DNA of 64,000 nucleotides from Kudoa neothunni (taxonomy: Eukaryota > Cnidaria): the NCBI GenBank assembly GCA_964304625.1, contig OZ199840.1:10478001-10542000 (forward strand). Direction: 5' to 3'. This document shows, in pieces, positions 25,676-39,883 of this stretch (the stretch's first letter is position 1; every line of letters starts with the position of its first letter). The notes below the pieces were generated by a model. It did no database searches. It saw only the letters and a program-made list of their open reading frames with translations, and had not been told where the DNA came from. Made by a program: the position numbers and the translations under genes.

Positions 25676-26233
25676 GTCTCTATTTTATAATGTATTTTTA
25701 AGTTAAAAAGCGAACAATAACAAATGTATTAAGATACAAATGAAATTGAGTTTTAGCAAAACCAATCAATCTCTTCGATCTAATTACCTGCATATATCAC
25801 ATTTGGTGTCGATCCCCATTGGATGTAAAAAATAAAACAACTGAGTTATTGCGTAACAACCTTTGAACATGGTATAGTTGGTCCACATGAGTTAATTCGA
25901 CAAAATTGTTCTGACAATGGATCAACTTTATCAACATTCAAATTATTTCAATCAATAATCAGTTGAAATTTTATTACTGAAAATGAAAAACACATCAGAA
26001 TTAAATAGATCGAGTTGTCAATAAAATTCTTGCGACCAAGCTAACCTAATTCGTAGATCAATCGGCTTTCTAAGGATTTATAATGATAAGTGGCCGCCTT
26101 ATTTAGGATTTTAGCTCATTTAAGTCTATCGAATTGTGTATTAGATAAAGTGAAAATTCCGCTCACACATTAATTATACAGATACATCGAAATACAGACG
26201 TTTATCGACGATATTTTAGCGATGATAGAGCTT

Positions 26234-26243
26234 TGCGTGCGCA
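26234..26243. promoter_or_regulatory. NRF1-like motif upstream of CPOX
   Basis: TGCGTGCGCA 420 bp before the CPOX start, within the 13-mer CTTTGCGTGCGCA shared exactly with the SLC30A9 promoter. The remainder of 25676-26662 is AT-rich with no supported exon. Confidence 0.5.
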
Positions 26244-26662
26244 TATAGAAAAACCTTATCCACTCTATTTACTCTATTTATACAAAATATGATTCTGAAA
26301 TTAATATTGTTTGATTGGTTACACGTACCAACCGCCACTAACAACAAAATGATCTTTAAAAATACGACTGCGCATAAAACGCATTACACGGGAATATGCG
26401 TGAACTCACTCACTCCCCAAACTCTCGTTAATTCTTTAACTGTGACGATATTCGACTTTTCCAAACATAAATTATCTTTAATATTTTTTATTGTTTATTT
26501 CTATAGCTATTTCATTATATTGCCGTCGGCAGGCACTGAATTTTTTTGTATTTAAAAAATCCACTACCTTTATATTAGCCTCTATATTATATTTGAGCTG
26601 ATAACTCGCAAGTTTATTATCAACATATATAGTCACGTTATCTGAGTTGTTAGGCAGCAAAC

Positions 26663-27974
<1,312 letters not shown>

Positions 27975-30214
27975 TCTAATCTACCTCCTTATGAATTAAA
28001 ATTGAACTTTAATTCGTCGTTAATACTGGGAATTTATTTTTTGGTGTTCAAAAATTTATAGCACAGTTTTTTGTTTATTTTTTACAATTAATTTATTAAT
28101 GTACTTATTATTAATTTATTTATTGGCTTAATTTTACGATAAATTACATAGAAATTTTTAGCAAATTGAATCACATGCATAAAAAGTGATTCATTATTAT
28201 TTAATGATTAAAATATCGTTTAATTCAGGATTATCTTATTAAATGAATTATTTGTTTTTATAAAATATACATTTATAGAATAGTTTATCGGTTTAAATTT
28301 AAAATAAATGAAAAATTAAGTTCGTTAGAATACCCGAGGGATTTAAGTAATATAAATCAATGGTTTTTAATTATCATTTATTAGAATCGCCAAGATGGTA
28401 GTAAATTACATGTATGTATATGTGTACTAATAATGTTATCTCTGAGCGAATTACCCGTCGTATTTTATTCATAGTGTTATGGATATTAACAAAAATATTT
28501 AAAATTATAAGAAGACTTTTTATTATATATGTTGAATATGAAAATCATTACAACAGATCGTCACATCCATAAAGTTAGCAACTTTACTATATTAATTTTG
28601 GCGCAAGCGCCAAAATGTCATTTTAATGTTAATATAACACACGATATTTTTTTTTAGAAAATGAGGACTTAATTTTATACATTTCATATGTTATAATTAC
28701 ATTTTATAAGCGGCTAATGATTATCCCGTCTGGGTTATCCGTCTCGTTTTCAATACACCAAAGATTACGTGATATTTTTAATTGATTAATTAGTTCTTGA
28801 ATATAATTTATTAGAAGCGTGTAAATTGATATTATATTTATATGTATATTATGGTAAATAATAAATCTCACCCTCCATATATCATTGAATATTTGCGTTC
28901 GAAATCTTTGATGGTCAGTACCGCGATATTTATTTTTCTATTGTATTCTTATCTAAATCAGTTTAATACATATATATGTATGTTTATTTAAATAAAGTTT
29001 TTATTGTATAAATAACACAAAAATTTAAAATAATTCATTTTCATCAATCTCACGTTTAAGCTAAAACCACATGAGATGCTTCTAATTCGTACAACAAATG
29101 TTTTCATATAAGGATTAAACCAAAATCAATTTTATAATTATTAAGTAAATCAATGGATATGTGATATCAGGTTAAAAAATTATTCGTGATGTTTAAAACC
29201 ACCGCATCGGAATGTTTAATACTGAGGTTTGTTTAATTAATTGATTATTAACAATTCTTAAACAAGAATATCGATATTAAAACTTTACCAATTTACAAAT
29301 AATAAACTATATAATCAAATATTTTGGCCACTATTATTTAGATTAATTTTAATAGTTTACTATTCTATTAGCTAATATTTCGGTACTTGTGACTATTCTT
29401 AATTACTATAATATATATTTGTTGGTTTCTTAAAATTGAATAATTTGTAAAAATTCGAGATGTGTAAGTATTAATTTTTTTGCAAGATCAACTTATTTGA
29501 ATTGTTTATTTTTCAGTATTGTAATTATTTTCAGTTTTAAATATAAAGTTGAATTTAGTTAACATGTACTTATATCATGACGCATAATTAATGTTTCATA
29601 TTTGAAATCTCAGTATTGATGTAAATAATAGGGCGTGGGTGTGTAAAATACTTTTAGAATGTTTAAGTACACATGCCTGATTTTTTAAAACAAACGGAAT
29701 TTTCTTAATTTTAAAAAATATACAGTTTGTTTTGCAGTTTAAGAAAGCTTTTATCAATAGGATTAGTGCTCGGAATCAAACAATTTATTACATAAATCAA
29801 ACTCAATTAGACCCGATTAAACAGTTATATTAACCAATGTATCCGCTAAATTATTCATTTAATTTTTAATCCATAATGTTTCGTATGTTCAAGCAATTCT
29901 AGATCTTGTTAGTTTCCATAAAATTTCTACAATAAATTTTGCAACTTATTGTCTTTCAAAAGTCTGTTCTTGGCTAAATTACTTCTTATATACATATTAT
30001 TGGTTAAGTTTGATTTTTTTTAATAAGGAACAATAAAAATTAAATTAGATGCGTACAATGTAATAGAGTTTGTTCATTTGATGAAATCAACTGATAATGA
30101 AGAATTTAATAATTCTTCGGTAGGCATTCATTGGTTAGCAATATAACATATTCGTCCATTCATACAATTATTTTAATATTAAATAATACCTTTCAGCTAC
30201 ATTAAACATCATTA
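27975..30214. other. Intergenic, AT-rich, with one GC palindrome
   Basis: 2.2 kb without a supported exon. A 22-base palindrome, ATTTTGGCGC-AA-GCGCCAAAAT, lies at 28595-28616. Otherwise nothing notable. Confidence 0.6.
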
Positions 30215-33118
30215 ATGTCGCTTGTTTTTCATATTATTTCCACGTTAAGTAATTTTAGAATTTTTTGTGTTTTCCATATTATTTGTTATAGTTTTTATCG
30301 ACCAAACCTTCTCTAATGAAAAAGTTTCTACCACTCCAACGGAAATAGTGAATTATCAGATTGTGAAAGATACGGGTGATAATCCATTCAAACTCCAACT
30401 TGTGTTAAGTGGGAGTATTTATACTACCGCCAATAAGATATGTCGCATCAGGAATTCTATTAAAACGAGCGATGCACTTACTTTAAATGAAATTAGTTCT
30501 TGCACTACCGGAGAACTGACTGGTGTTGCCACCGATAAATGTGTTAGAGTTTGTGCTGGAAACGATTTAAAGTTCGAATTTGATAAGCTATCTCCCAGAA
30601 CTTCGTACATTTACATACTTTCTGGGACCAAGGAAGACACTCAAAAAGTAGCAAACGAATTAACAGGAGGAAAAATATTTGGTTTTTCAACACGTAACTT
30701 ATTATTAATGAAACGAATAACTACATTAACTTTAGCATTGCTTGTTAATCCGAAATTTTCTGTTTCCTTAGACGACTCAAAAAAGCTTAAATTAGGCGTC
30801 AAAACGTGCACTCCAGTGGACTGTCCAATTCACTACAAAGATATGAAATACGAAGCAGGCACAAAATCCAATAATTGTAACAGTGAAAATCAATCGAATA
30901 CCGTCGATTTCGATCTTCTTATTCCTCATTATGAAGTCAGATGCGAAAACTATCCAAGCTTTTTTTATAGCATGCCCAATGAATACATGAAAAGCGGAAT
31001 TGAAATTTACAAACCACAATTTTATGTCACAACAAATTCTGCAGATACTAAAGTTAATTTAAAATTTGCTAATAATCCATCTCACGAAATCTGTGTGTTT
31101 CGTCTTAAAGATGCTACTTCAACTGGTTCAAGTGAAGCATATGAGTCAAATTGTGGTAACCAAAATGGTGATTGCTACGCCCCTTGCGCAAATATTACAT
31201 TAACAGTCAAAGCAGAAAAATCATTTTACAAAGTCGTAATCCAAACAAGACATCACGATTTAACGATAAAAGCTGGAAACAATTATGAGGGGTATACTCA
31301 AAATAAATACGGTAGTAACGAATGAAATCACTAACATAAATATGATTAATTCTTTTAGCAATTACTGAGCCAGCCGGGGGATTATTATCAGAGTTCACTC
31401 ATGCAGGTGTCACGTTTGATTCAACCCCTTTTAAAGTTGGTGGGGGAACTACTACTCTCACTCACTTCCCTGCAGACACTTTTACACCATCCACACCAAG
31501 TGCCACTAATTGTGCTGCTGAAAAAGTAGCACAACGAATCAAGCTGGAGGTAGTTGCAAAACAGAAGGCATTAAATTAGTGGTAACCGGTCTTGAGGCTG
31601 GAAGGGCATACGTGTTTGAAGTTGCAATGTCAACCATCGAAGATCCAAGTGGCTTTAAAGAAAAAATATTTTATAGAACGAGTGAATATACAAAATAGTA
31701 TTAAAATAATTAATATTTGTTAAGGAAACGGAGGTGAAAAGAATTATTTAGCCACGCCTCCAACAACAACAGCATCAGATGCTTCCTTCAAAGCTGTGGA
31801 TGGTTCGGTTGGAGGTGAAAAAGCAACCGAGCCAACATGTGAATATCATGTTAGTGCGATGGGGAAGAATAATTTCTATCCTGCCTCATGTGAAGATAGA
31901 AAACCATGTAGAGGTTGGTGTAGGGACACCAAAAAAATAGTCGGTCTGGAACCTGGGGTCCAATATGACATCAAGGTAATTGCTCACAGAGATTATGCAG
32001 AACATATTTATAGCGGAGTTGAAACTAGTAAATAATCTGTATGTACTTTAAACTAAATTTCATTAGAATTGGCTACATTATCAATTACCCATAGATTCAA
32101 TATGGAAGGATTTGAGTTGAATGCACAATTATCAACAAAGACACCAGCTGTATGTGAATATGATGTAAAAATTAAAAAAGGTAATGATTATGAGTCGGTA
32201 TTTGTCTGCCCTGCCCTTGTTCCGACTATTCCAACTACTTCTTCAACTTCCAATCCTTCCCCAAGGGTTCCACAAAGTCCACAAAGCGGCGTAATCAAAT
32301 CAAAATTTGAAATATCAAAAATAGTTAGAGCTGGGAGTCCAATAACAACTACTGCTCAAACTAATGCTGCAACTTCTAAGACCTGCCAATCCATGCCATC
32401 ATGCAATTCTATTGTGTTCAACACTGACTACGACCCAAACCATGAATACAGAGTTTTAGTGACTGCCAAAGGAAAATCAACACAACAAATAATTGATATT
32501 CCTTCAAGTGATAATTTTAATTTAGAATTTATCCCAATAAATAAATGATTAGATAAGCCTAAAGAAAATCCAACAGATGCCAATAAAATATTAGACGTTT
32601 CAATAACACGAGATGGAACTACATTCACAGTGGAAACTCACCATTCGACAAAAGTGAATGACCAATCAAAATGTAAATGGGAATTGAAAAATACAAGTGC
32701 CAAATCACAATTAATTGTGAGATCATGTATGACGCGAAATTCTGGATGCACCGTGTTTCCAAAATGTGCAAGTTTCACCATTAGTAACCTTCCAGAATCA
32801 AACAATTATCATTTAATTGTATACTTGGAGTCTGATCCGACATATTATGGAACTGCTGCAATAAATCAAGGTATTAATAAATTAAAAATTATTTATTGAA
32901 TAAATTCTTTAGGTGAAAAAAGTAGTGCAAAGTAAATTGATTACTAGATAATAACATATAACATAATGAACTATTTAGGTCAAACACGAAAATGATGTAT
33001 TAATTTTTGTTATTTAATTTTTTAATTAATAATTAGAATTATTGTATCAGCGGTTGCTGGAGTGATACTTTTGATAGGAGGAATCGCATTCTTCATCGGA
33101 AAAAAGAAAAATGACTAA
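30215..33118 (+). CDS. Secreted-type I membrane protein of repeated cysteine modules
   Basis: Eight exons: 30215-30248, 30292-31311, 31359-31681, 31725-32027, 32067-32507, 32553-32870, 32913-32931, 33037-33118; about 846 residues. I do not recognise the family. A signal peptide (M-S-L-V-F-H-I-I-S-T) leads into six or seven modules of about 100 residues, each with a pattern C-x-V ... C ... C-x2-4-C followed by a strand and an L-x-P-x3-Y-x-[IV] motif that recalls fibronectin-III or Ig-like folds. Module C-termini include L-S-P-R-T-S-Y, L-E-A-G-R-A-Y, L-E-P-G-V-Q-Y, Y-D-P-N-H-E-Y and L-P-E-S-N-N-Y. One TM helix follows, then a five-residue tail ending K-K-N-D, which fits a dilysine ER-retrieval signal. 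Exon 3 lacks one base at an A5 run near 31521; adding it restores the module's frame and the splice phase. Confidence 0.8.
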
Positions 33119-34629
33119 CCCCTATATCATCTCTATTTATTTATATTTTAGCTTATTAATTTTATAATTTTATGATTTTACTCCAAAGAACAATATTTTC
33201 ACTTATGTAACTTACTATTGAAATTACTCTCTTTTTAAACACAAGCATTTTTTTTGAAAAGACTCTCATGAAGATAATCTAATTATCTTTGGGTTGAATA
33301 TACCTAATAATTTATGGTTCCTTTTAAATACAAACACTTATAATTAACAAAAAATACTATTAAAATAATCCAAATTGCATTTAATTCGATATATATCGTA
33401 ATTATTTAATATTACTATTATACATTCTCTAAAAAGTTAACCCGAAAATTTTAGAATATTCGTAGAACTTTATTGTGTATTAAACTCACACTACTCATAC
33501 CAAGGTAAATATGATAAAATTAAATAATATAAAAGCTACGTTACACGCATTTAATCTATATTACATTTCACTATTAATCTACATAATAGAATCAGAGTAG
33601 ATAAAACCATATCATATTTTCCAGATTGGTGATGATCAATTCTAGAAATCACAATAAGATCTCGATATTGCGCAACATGTCCCCGATCCCCTTAAGTTAC
33701 AGTGATATAGATTCTTTCCTTTAAAACAATATAAAAATAAGTATAATTGTGTAAAACTTAATTTAAACTATTTTATCTAAGCTCATGAATTTATAATATC
33801 AATATTGTTCGTTTGTATTTGTTTATAAATTATAAATTTATACAATCTAACTTAAGGGTAGTACGTAATATCGCAACGAAAATAAAATTAATCAATTTCT
33901 ATAAAGTTTAATTGGTACTTTATAAACTTTATAACATTAATAGCATATCATCACAATATGGCTTCAGAAAAATCGAATTATCAATTTTTTTTTACATTTT
34001 GTATGCCGTGCGTCAATAGGTGGTAACAGATTCTAACTCTATACCGAAGTTTGAATTTAGCAAATATAACAAAAATTGTGACTAGAACAAACGTTAAACT
34101 TTAAACAATGAAGATTTTTGATATAAAAGCAAGATCTACCACGAATATTATTTAACCATACAGACTAGTTGTTTTAACGTTATAACGATTATTCTTCTCA
34201 AAATTAATGAAAATTCTCAAAGTAGAAAATATGAATATTCATCTACAAGTGAATGAGTAGATTGAATTGTGGGGAGAAAAAATAGAAAATTCTCCATAAG
34301 TCTTTCCAGTAGATCTAATGAATTCCTTACGATGCTCCCATATCAACACATGCATCTATTAATGGGTTTATGAATTTATGAGAAGATTTAAAATTTCGCA
34401 TAATACATTTTTTGATGAATCCTCAAATTTTTAATCATGCTACATAACAAATTACTTAAAATATTAAAATAAATATGCTGGTTGGTAAAAATATAAACTA
34501 ATTTTTTAGTTTTTTCGTTTATTTCCGAATGCGCAAAGTTATGCCGTGCCAGAGCTGTCAGCGGAGTTATAAAAAACCCAAGGTCGTGACAAAAGCTACG
34601 TCATAGCACACCAAAAAACAGAATCGTAT
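33119..34629. other. Intergenic, AT-rich
   Basis: 3' flank of the module protein; nothing supported. Confidence 0.6.
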
Positions 34630-34938
34630 CTATTAAAATTTTTTACCCTCTTCCGATTCTATAATTACATCTCCAAATATTAAATTTGAATTTATCATCA
34701 TATTATTGCGATTGTTTGATGCGAAAACTCACTCATATTAATTTCTAGTATAGATCAATATACTCACAATTAATTACTTCATAGTTCAAGATATATTTTG
34801 AAATAACGTTTAAATTTTCTGATAATGTACGAAAATGTTTACTGAATATTTATTTAATGGTGTCATGCTAAACACTCTAATGTGCTATCATTCAACAATA
34901 TCTTAGATGTTTAAACCCTGCATGAAATAGCCTGAGTT
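34630..34938 (-). repeat. Interspersed repeat, copy 1
   Basis: The reverse complement of this stretch aligns over about 300 bases with 48885-49205, including the near-identical core ATGAAGTAATTAATTGTGAG and a shared ATTATAGAATCGGAAGA block. The family is unclassified; no coding capacity or clear ends. Confidence 0.75.
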
Positions 34939-35052
34939 GGGTGCGCATTAAAAATATAAAGATTAAAGACACACGTAGAAAAAATTTGTGTTACTATTCC
35001 ATGTTTATGGGTTTTCATTAAAAATTCAAGATAATGTAAAAAATGAAAAACC

Positions 35053-35082
35053 CCAGATCTTGTGGGAAAATCTAAGATCTGG
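35053..35082. repeat. Perfect inverted repeat (hairpin)
   Basis: Arms CCAGATCTT (35053-35061) and AAGATCTGG (35074-35082) around a 12-base loop, 423 bases beyond the RPL6 stop codon. It could be a small element end or a structured transcript end; no further support. Confidence 0.6.
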
Positions 35083-35505
35083 CAGCCTGTGCCGTGTGTA
35101 TTAATAATCATCACGCACGACCCATGTTATTGTATAACCATCTGTCTAGCAATGTGCGATTAAAAACTTTAACCTTTAGTTTTGTTTTTAAATGGGAAAA
35201 TTTTAAGGTAAAGTTAATTCAGATGGTAATTTAGTACCCACCAAATATCACTAATTCAGGAAAACACGTTAATAATGAGACAAATAAATTACTTCAAACG
35301 CTAAGTTAAAGCTTTCTAAAAACAGCACACACTCGAAATTTAAGCTTACATAAAAAGTGAATAAAAATTTAAATAGGGAGAACAAGACTCGATTTCACAC
35401 AGCGCAAGATGATTAGATAAATGTTAAAATAAGCTGGAAACGATAAAAACGCAAACGTAACCAAATGGAGAAACACTATCACTATTCATAACATAATATG
35501 TCAAG

Positions 35506-36216
35506 TTAGAACACCAATTTATGTGGGTAGGTTCCATTGGAAAGGAAAAAGGATTGTTTCATATAATCCTTAAGGAATGGAGTATTATTGATAGTTTCAA
35601 TGAGTTTGGTGTCGATTTCAGTTTGCATAGGAGACAGTGGTTTCTTTTCAGCTTTCAATGCAGCGATGGCTTGATCGGTCATATGTTTGGTGTTTTTTCG
35701 GGAAGTTGCATTTCTGAAAAGGGCATCATCAACCGATGACAAGTCCAATTTAGGTAGATCCACTCGTGTGGAAGTGGCAATGACCATGGAGGAACTGACT
35801 CGTTTGAGAGGGCATCCGTTCAACTTGAAGGGGCCAGTAACAAGGAGAAGACCGCTTGGTAATTGTTTCAAAAACACCACACGTTTACCACGATGTTGGG
35901 TGGTGAGAAGGATCAGAATTTGACCAGGTTGAATTTTGGATCTAAGTTTGGCTGGTTTTCTCACGTGTCTTTTGTTGATGTACTTCTTGCGAGGAACATC
36001 TTCAGTGGGATACCATCTGGCGTCATTCAACGATCGGGGAGTACCAGTTTTTTGGGTCTTTCCGACATTTTTGGTTGATTGAATAGCTTTCTTAACTCGT
36101 GAATTGCGTTGGGTACGTTGTCCCATTTTTTTGTTGGTGAACTTCATAAGAGCACCATCTGCATTGTGTAAACTATGGTTTCTGGTTTGTTGTATTTTAG
36201 TTGTTTTAGTAGTCAT
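35506..36216 (-). CDS. RPL6: 60S ribosomal protein eL6
   Basis: Large-subunit ribosomal protein. Uninterrupted frame, 236 residues from the ATG at 36216; the frame stays open 13 codons further upstream, but the chosen Met starts the basic M-T-T-K-T-T-K region typical of the protein. Diagnostic blocks: W-Y-P-T-E-D-V-P-R-K, H-V-R-K, P-G-Q-I-L-I-L-L, H-R-G-K-R-V-V-F-L-K-Q-L, G-L-L-L-V-T-G-P-F, V-I-A-T-S-T-R-V-D and the C-terminus N-G-x-Y-P-H-K-L-V-F. It is the only intronless conserved gene in the window. A TGCGCA core occurs 49 bp upstream (36265). It lies downstream of the next gene on the same strand of the SPNS gene, with only 210 bp between them. Confidence 0.97.
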   Translation of the reverse strand: MTTKTTKIQQTRNHSLHNADGALMKFTNKKMGQRTQRNSRVKKAIQSTKNVGKTQKTGTPRSLNDARWYPTEDVPRKKYINKRHVRKPAKLRSKIQPGQILILLTTQHRGKRVVFLKQLPSGLLLVTGPFKLNGCPLKRVSSSMVIATSTRVDLPKLDLSSVDDALFRNATSRKNTKHMTDQAIAALKAEKKPLSPMQTEIDTKLIETINNTPFLKDYMKQSFFLSNGTYPHKLVF

Positions 36217-36426
36217 GGCAGATGAGTAGAAAGTAAGCTTGAACCCCTGTTGCAAAAAGTCGAATGCGCAGACAAAAGCGTGGCCACACGATAATTAACG
36301 CAAAAAAAACTCGGGAGTAATCGCAAAACAGTTATACACATTAAATTCACTGAATGTATTTTCAAATATACAATAATACACATTAGATGTTTATTTGGTT
36401 AATAACCGATGACCAATAAGGTCAGA

Positions 36427-36978
36427 TCAGTCAACTATTTCCTCATCTCTTCTTAACATCATCTCTTTGTCATGTGGATAGAAGAAAATGCTCCATAGAT
36501 AAAGTGACGCTGCGATCATCATAAAATAGGGGCACACAAGTAGCGAGCGATACAAAGCAGTATATCTGGACTGGTTGCTATCATCTGTTCGTATCCAATC
36601 CGATATCTACATCGAAGTGTTAAATTTGGGCCAGAATCGATCTAACGGCTATTACCATTCCAACAATAAACGGACTGATAGCGTCACCAATTGCATGTAT
36701 AAGTAGAATTTGAAGAGCGGAAGCGAGACCTCTGTGACGGATGTTGATCACCGACTAAATTAATAAAATCGTGTTAATAAATAATAATATTTAACAATAA
36801 TAAATAATAATGGTGAATGAAGGCAGACGGGAGATACAATAAAAGCAATTTCAATTACCATCAAGATTATGCTGTTAGGAATCCAAGTTACGCAAATGAG
36901 AAACACCCCCACAAAGGTAAACACCTAAATCGAATAGATACAACAACAATGATCAATCAGTCACGATAGTAGTAGTAA

Positions 36979-37009
<31 letters not shown>

Positions 37010-39883
37010 TACCCAGGATAAGGAGATAGAATAAGGATTGACGATGATACCGAAGTAACAACATACACTGCAAATAAATAGGAACACAGCACATAGATAG
37101 GTCTCTGCATTTTTAGTGTATTTTCTGAGGAAGTTGGACAACTCTGAGCCAACAACAGTACCTAGTAGGCCGCACACAATGCAGCTGGCTCCGAATATAA
37201 TTCTAAATCGAACGACAATGAGCAGATTTAGTTTAATTACACATATATTAGTGTAAAGGTTACCCTGCGGATTGTTGTAATTTTGAGGTGGAATCATTAC
37301 CATTGTGAAAATCGCCAGCATAAGTCATAAACGTTGGAATCCAAACCTGCATGATTCCCATAACAAAAGCGGTTTCGGCAAAACCAAACGACGACAAAAT
37401 AAACGACTTGATGGAGAAGAAATATTTCAAATCACTCCAGATCGATGCGAAAAAATTATTAATCGCATTTTTGGTTGGTCTTTCGTCGGTGCTACTGTCT
37501 GGGTGGTTATCGTCGATTAATGTGTATTCATCTATTAGCACGTTAAAAATTATATAGTTTTATTCACAAATTAAATATTAATTCTATGAACGTTAATTTT
37601 TTACAAGAAATATTTAAAAGCACACTCTAATAGTAAAAGTATAATTTTTGGTTTAGTTTGGATTATTTAATCTTAAAACACCTACAACAACTACACATAC
37701 ACTTGAGGAAAAAAATTACATGAAAACCTGGAGATGTCCATTGTGACCACACGCAAAAATGTATTAAAATAATGAAAATTATTGTATTTAAAATTTAGAA
37801 GATAAATATAATACAACAAAATCAATGATATATTTTTGTGACGTTAATTTGCGTTTGCGTGAAGAACGGAAATATGTTAAATATATAAATTCGAACTTTA
37901 TAAATTGAAATTAGTCATTATAAATTAATTTGTGAATAATAAACATACGTATATCAAAATATAAAAAAATAAATATAAATAGTCTAAGAATTTTTAAGTT
38001 ATGATAACATGGTCCAAATTAACTTTAAACAACTATATTTAATTTATTGTTTTTTTATATGAAATTTAACAAAATTATAATAATATGCGCGATTCACATG
38101 TCAGATTAAATTAGTTAACAGAATCAAGTTGTTATAGAAACAAAAAGATGAATTTCAAAAAAATTCCTCACTTCTTAGTACATTTACAATTTTTATTTTA
38201 TCGCAAAAAAGCTTTACTATACATATTAACTAGTTAAACGTTATTATTTATATGGTGGGTATGTGTGTAATTTTTTTTTGATTTTAAGTTTAAACGTAAA
38301 AATCCAATATTCAAGCATTTTTAAAAGCAGTAGTACACTACAAAATATAAGTGGAGAAAATATTTGATAAAAGTTTTTAATATAACAAAATAAACGCCGA
38401 TTGGCCATCTACAGATACAAATACAGATACAGATACAAACACTGATACTGATACTGATACAGATACTGATACAGATATTCGAGAGTTGACGCAAGGTTAC
38501 GTACCATTTTTGCGCGGGATTTTTTGAAATAACTACTAAGTTACGCATGCGTAATGGAATTATTTAGATTAAATGATGAAATCAAAGCTGACGTTATTTT
38601 ATTTTACAAACATAATTTTAATCAGATTAAATGACGCATGCGCTGAAATCACTTAAACTCACATAACTTGATAACTCAACTTATATTTAAACATAACAGT
38701 CATTTACAATTTTTTTGAATTTGTAATAATTATTTCAAGCTCATTATCACACTCTTATAGGGAGAGATAATTAATTACATGTAGGGAGTAAATATTCATA
38801 TTGCAATCAACTATATATTTAATAAAGTACGCAATTAAGTACATTAAGTAGGTAGATAAATTACGTAACTAATAAGATTACAGCAAACCCATATGCGCGC
38901 GATAACAATTATTTGTAAAATACCTTCATTTTTCTGGTGTGGGAGATCGACAATAAAAATCACACACAGAAATGAAACCAACAAACCAAATCCAGGAGTC
39001 AACTAAACCACAATAAACACATTACTAAATTATAACCACATATATTAATGCGTTTTTATGAGGATTAATTATCGATATCAAATTACCCTCAACACATATC
39101 TCCAATTTCCGTAACGTCTTTGAACCGTTGTACTCACTATGTAACCGATCCCACTAAAAATTATATGCTTAAATGGGTGATGGCGGGAAAATTAAATACT
39201 TGCCAAGTGGTAGTGCCAGTTGAAAGAATGCCAACATCCGAGTTTGAAGTGCACCCTCATACATATCGCCTACAAGTGGAAATCCCAATGTGCTCAGACT
39301 CGCCTCACCAATCCCAACCAACGATCTGGTTAGGTAGAACAGAGATGGATTCTAAATTTTAATAAATCTCCACCACAAAACAATCAATTAGACTGCGTTA
39401 CATCCGATGGCACATATGAACCTAACAATGTGAATATCGACCAAAACAACAACCCAATAACAATCAGCCATTTTCTTGAATAATGATCACCAAGGAAGCC
39501 AAAAAGAGGTGAAAAAATCATGTATGCCGCAAGAAAAACAGTGGTAATCAGAGCTGCACCCTTGTCGTCCAAATCAAAATCAGCTCTCACATTTATCAAG
39601 ATACCTAATCGAAAATATATGTCGTCAACTCATCCAACAACCTACCAGATAATGATGATCTATCAAAGTAGTTGAGCAGATTGGCCAGAAAAAGTATCGA
39701 TACAATCAAAAACTTTCGACGCCCACCCAAATTATAATATGCACTTTGGTTGTTCTTCACCTTCAGTGTGGTATCAACACCAACCGAATCAACACTAACA
39801 GTTTTCAATGAAAGCAGCGAATTTATTTCCTGACGTTCTGAAATACCAGAAGATTCCAATTCGCCAACTATTTGAACTCCCAT
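36427..39883 (-). CDS. SPNS: Spinster-type MFS transporter
   Basis: Twelve-helix major-facilitator protein of the Spinster family, which exports sphingolipids or lysophospholipids from lysosomes or across the plasma membrane. Ten exons (39883-39646, 39604-39402, 39351-39200, 39153-39087, 39002-38924, 37531-37264, 37202-37013, 36924-36859, 36754-36656, 36606-36427), 1542 bases, 513 residues, all phases consistent. Seen: N-L-L-N-Y-F-D-R in TM1, G-F-L-G-D-H-Y-S-R-K (MFS loop motif), T-R-S-L-V-G-I-G-E-A-S, G-N-G-I-G-Y, W-R-Y-V-L-R-L-T-P-G-F-G, and G-D-A-I-S-P-F-I-V-G. The N-terminal 55 residues are hydrophilic. Intron 5 (37532-38923) is long. Which SPNS paralogue it matches is not decided. Confidence 0.95.
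36965..37009. repeat. TAG trinucleotide repeat in SPNS intron
   Basis: Mostly TAG units, beginning four bases inside an intron donor site of the SPNS gene (donor at 37012). Confidence 0.9.
38410..38479. repeat. Hexamer repeat (ACAGAT/ACTGAT) in SPNS intron 5
   Basis: About ten 6-base units, ACAGAT, ACAAAT or ACTGAT, inside the long fifth intron. It yields a spurious minus-strand Cys-Ile-Ser open frame. Confidence 0.85.

Noticed and set aside
26289-26555. 88-codon plus-strand frame before CPOX
   Set aside because: No conserved motif; falls in the promoter region and uses A/T-biased codons.
30792-31019. Minus-strand frames opposite the module protein
   Set aside because: Shadows of the large plus-strand exon 30292-31311.
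35521-36078. Plus-strand frames over RPL6
   Set aside because: Shadows of the conserved minus-strand ribosomal protein.
39120-39362. 80-codon plus-strand frame
   Set aside because: Antisense to SPNS exons 3 and 4.
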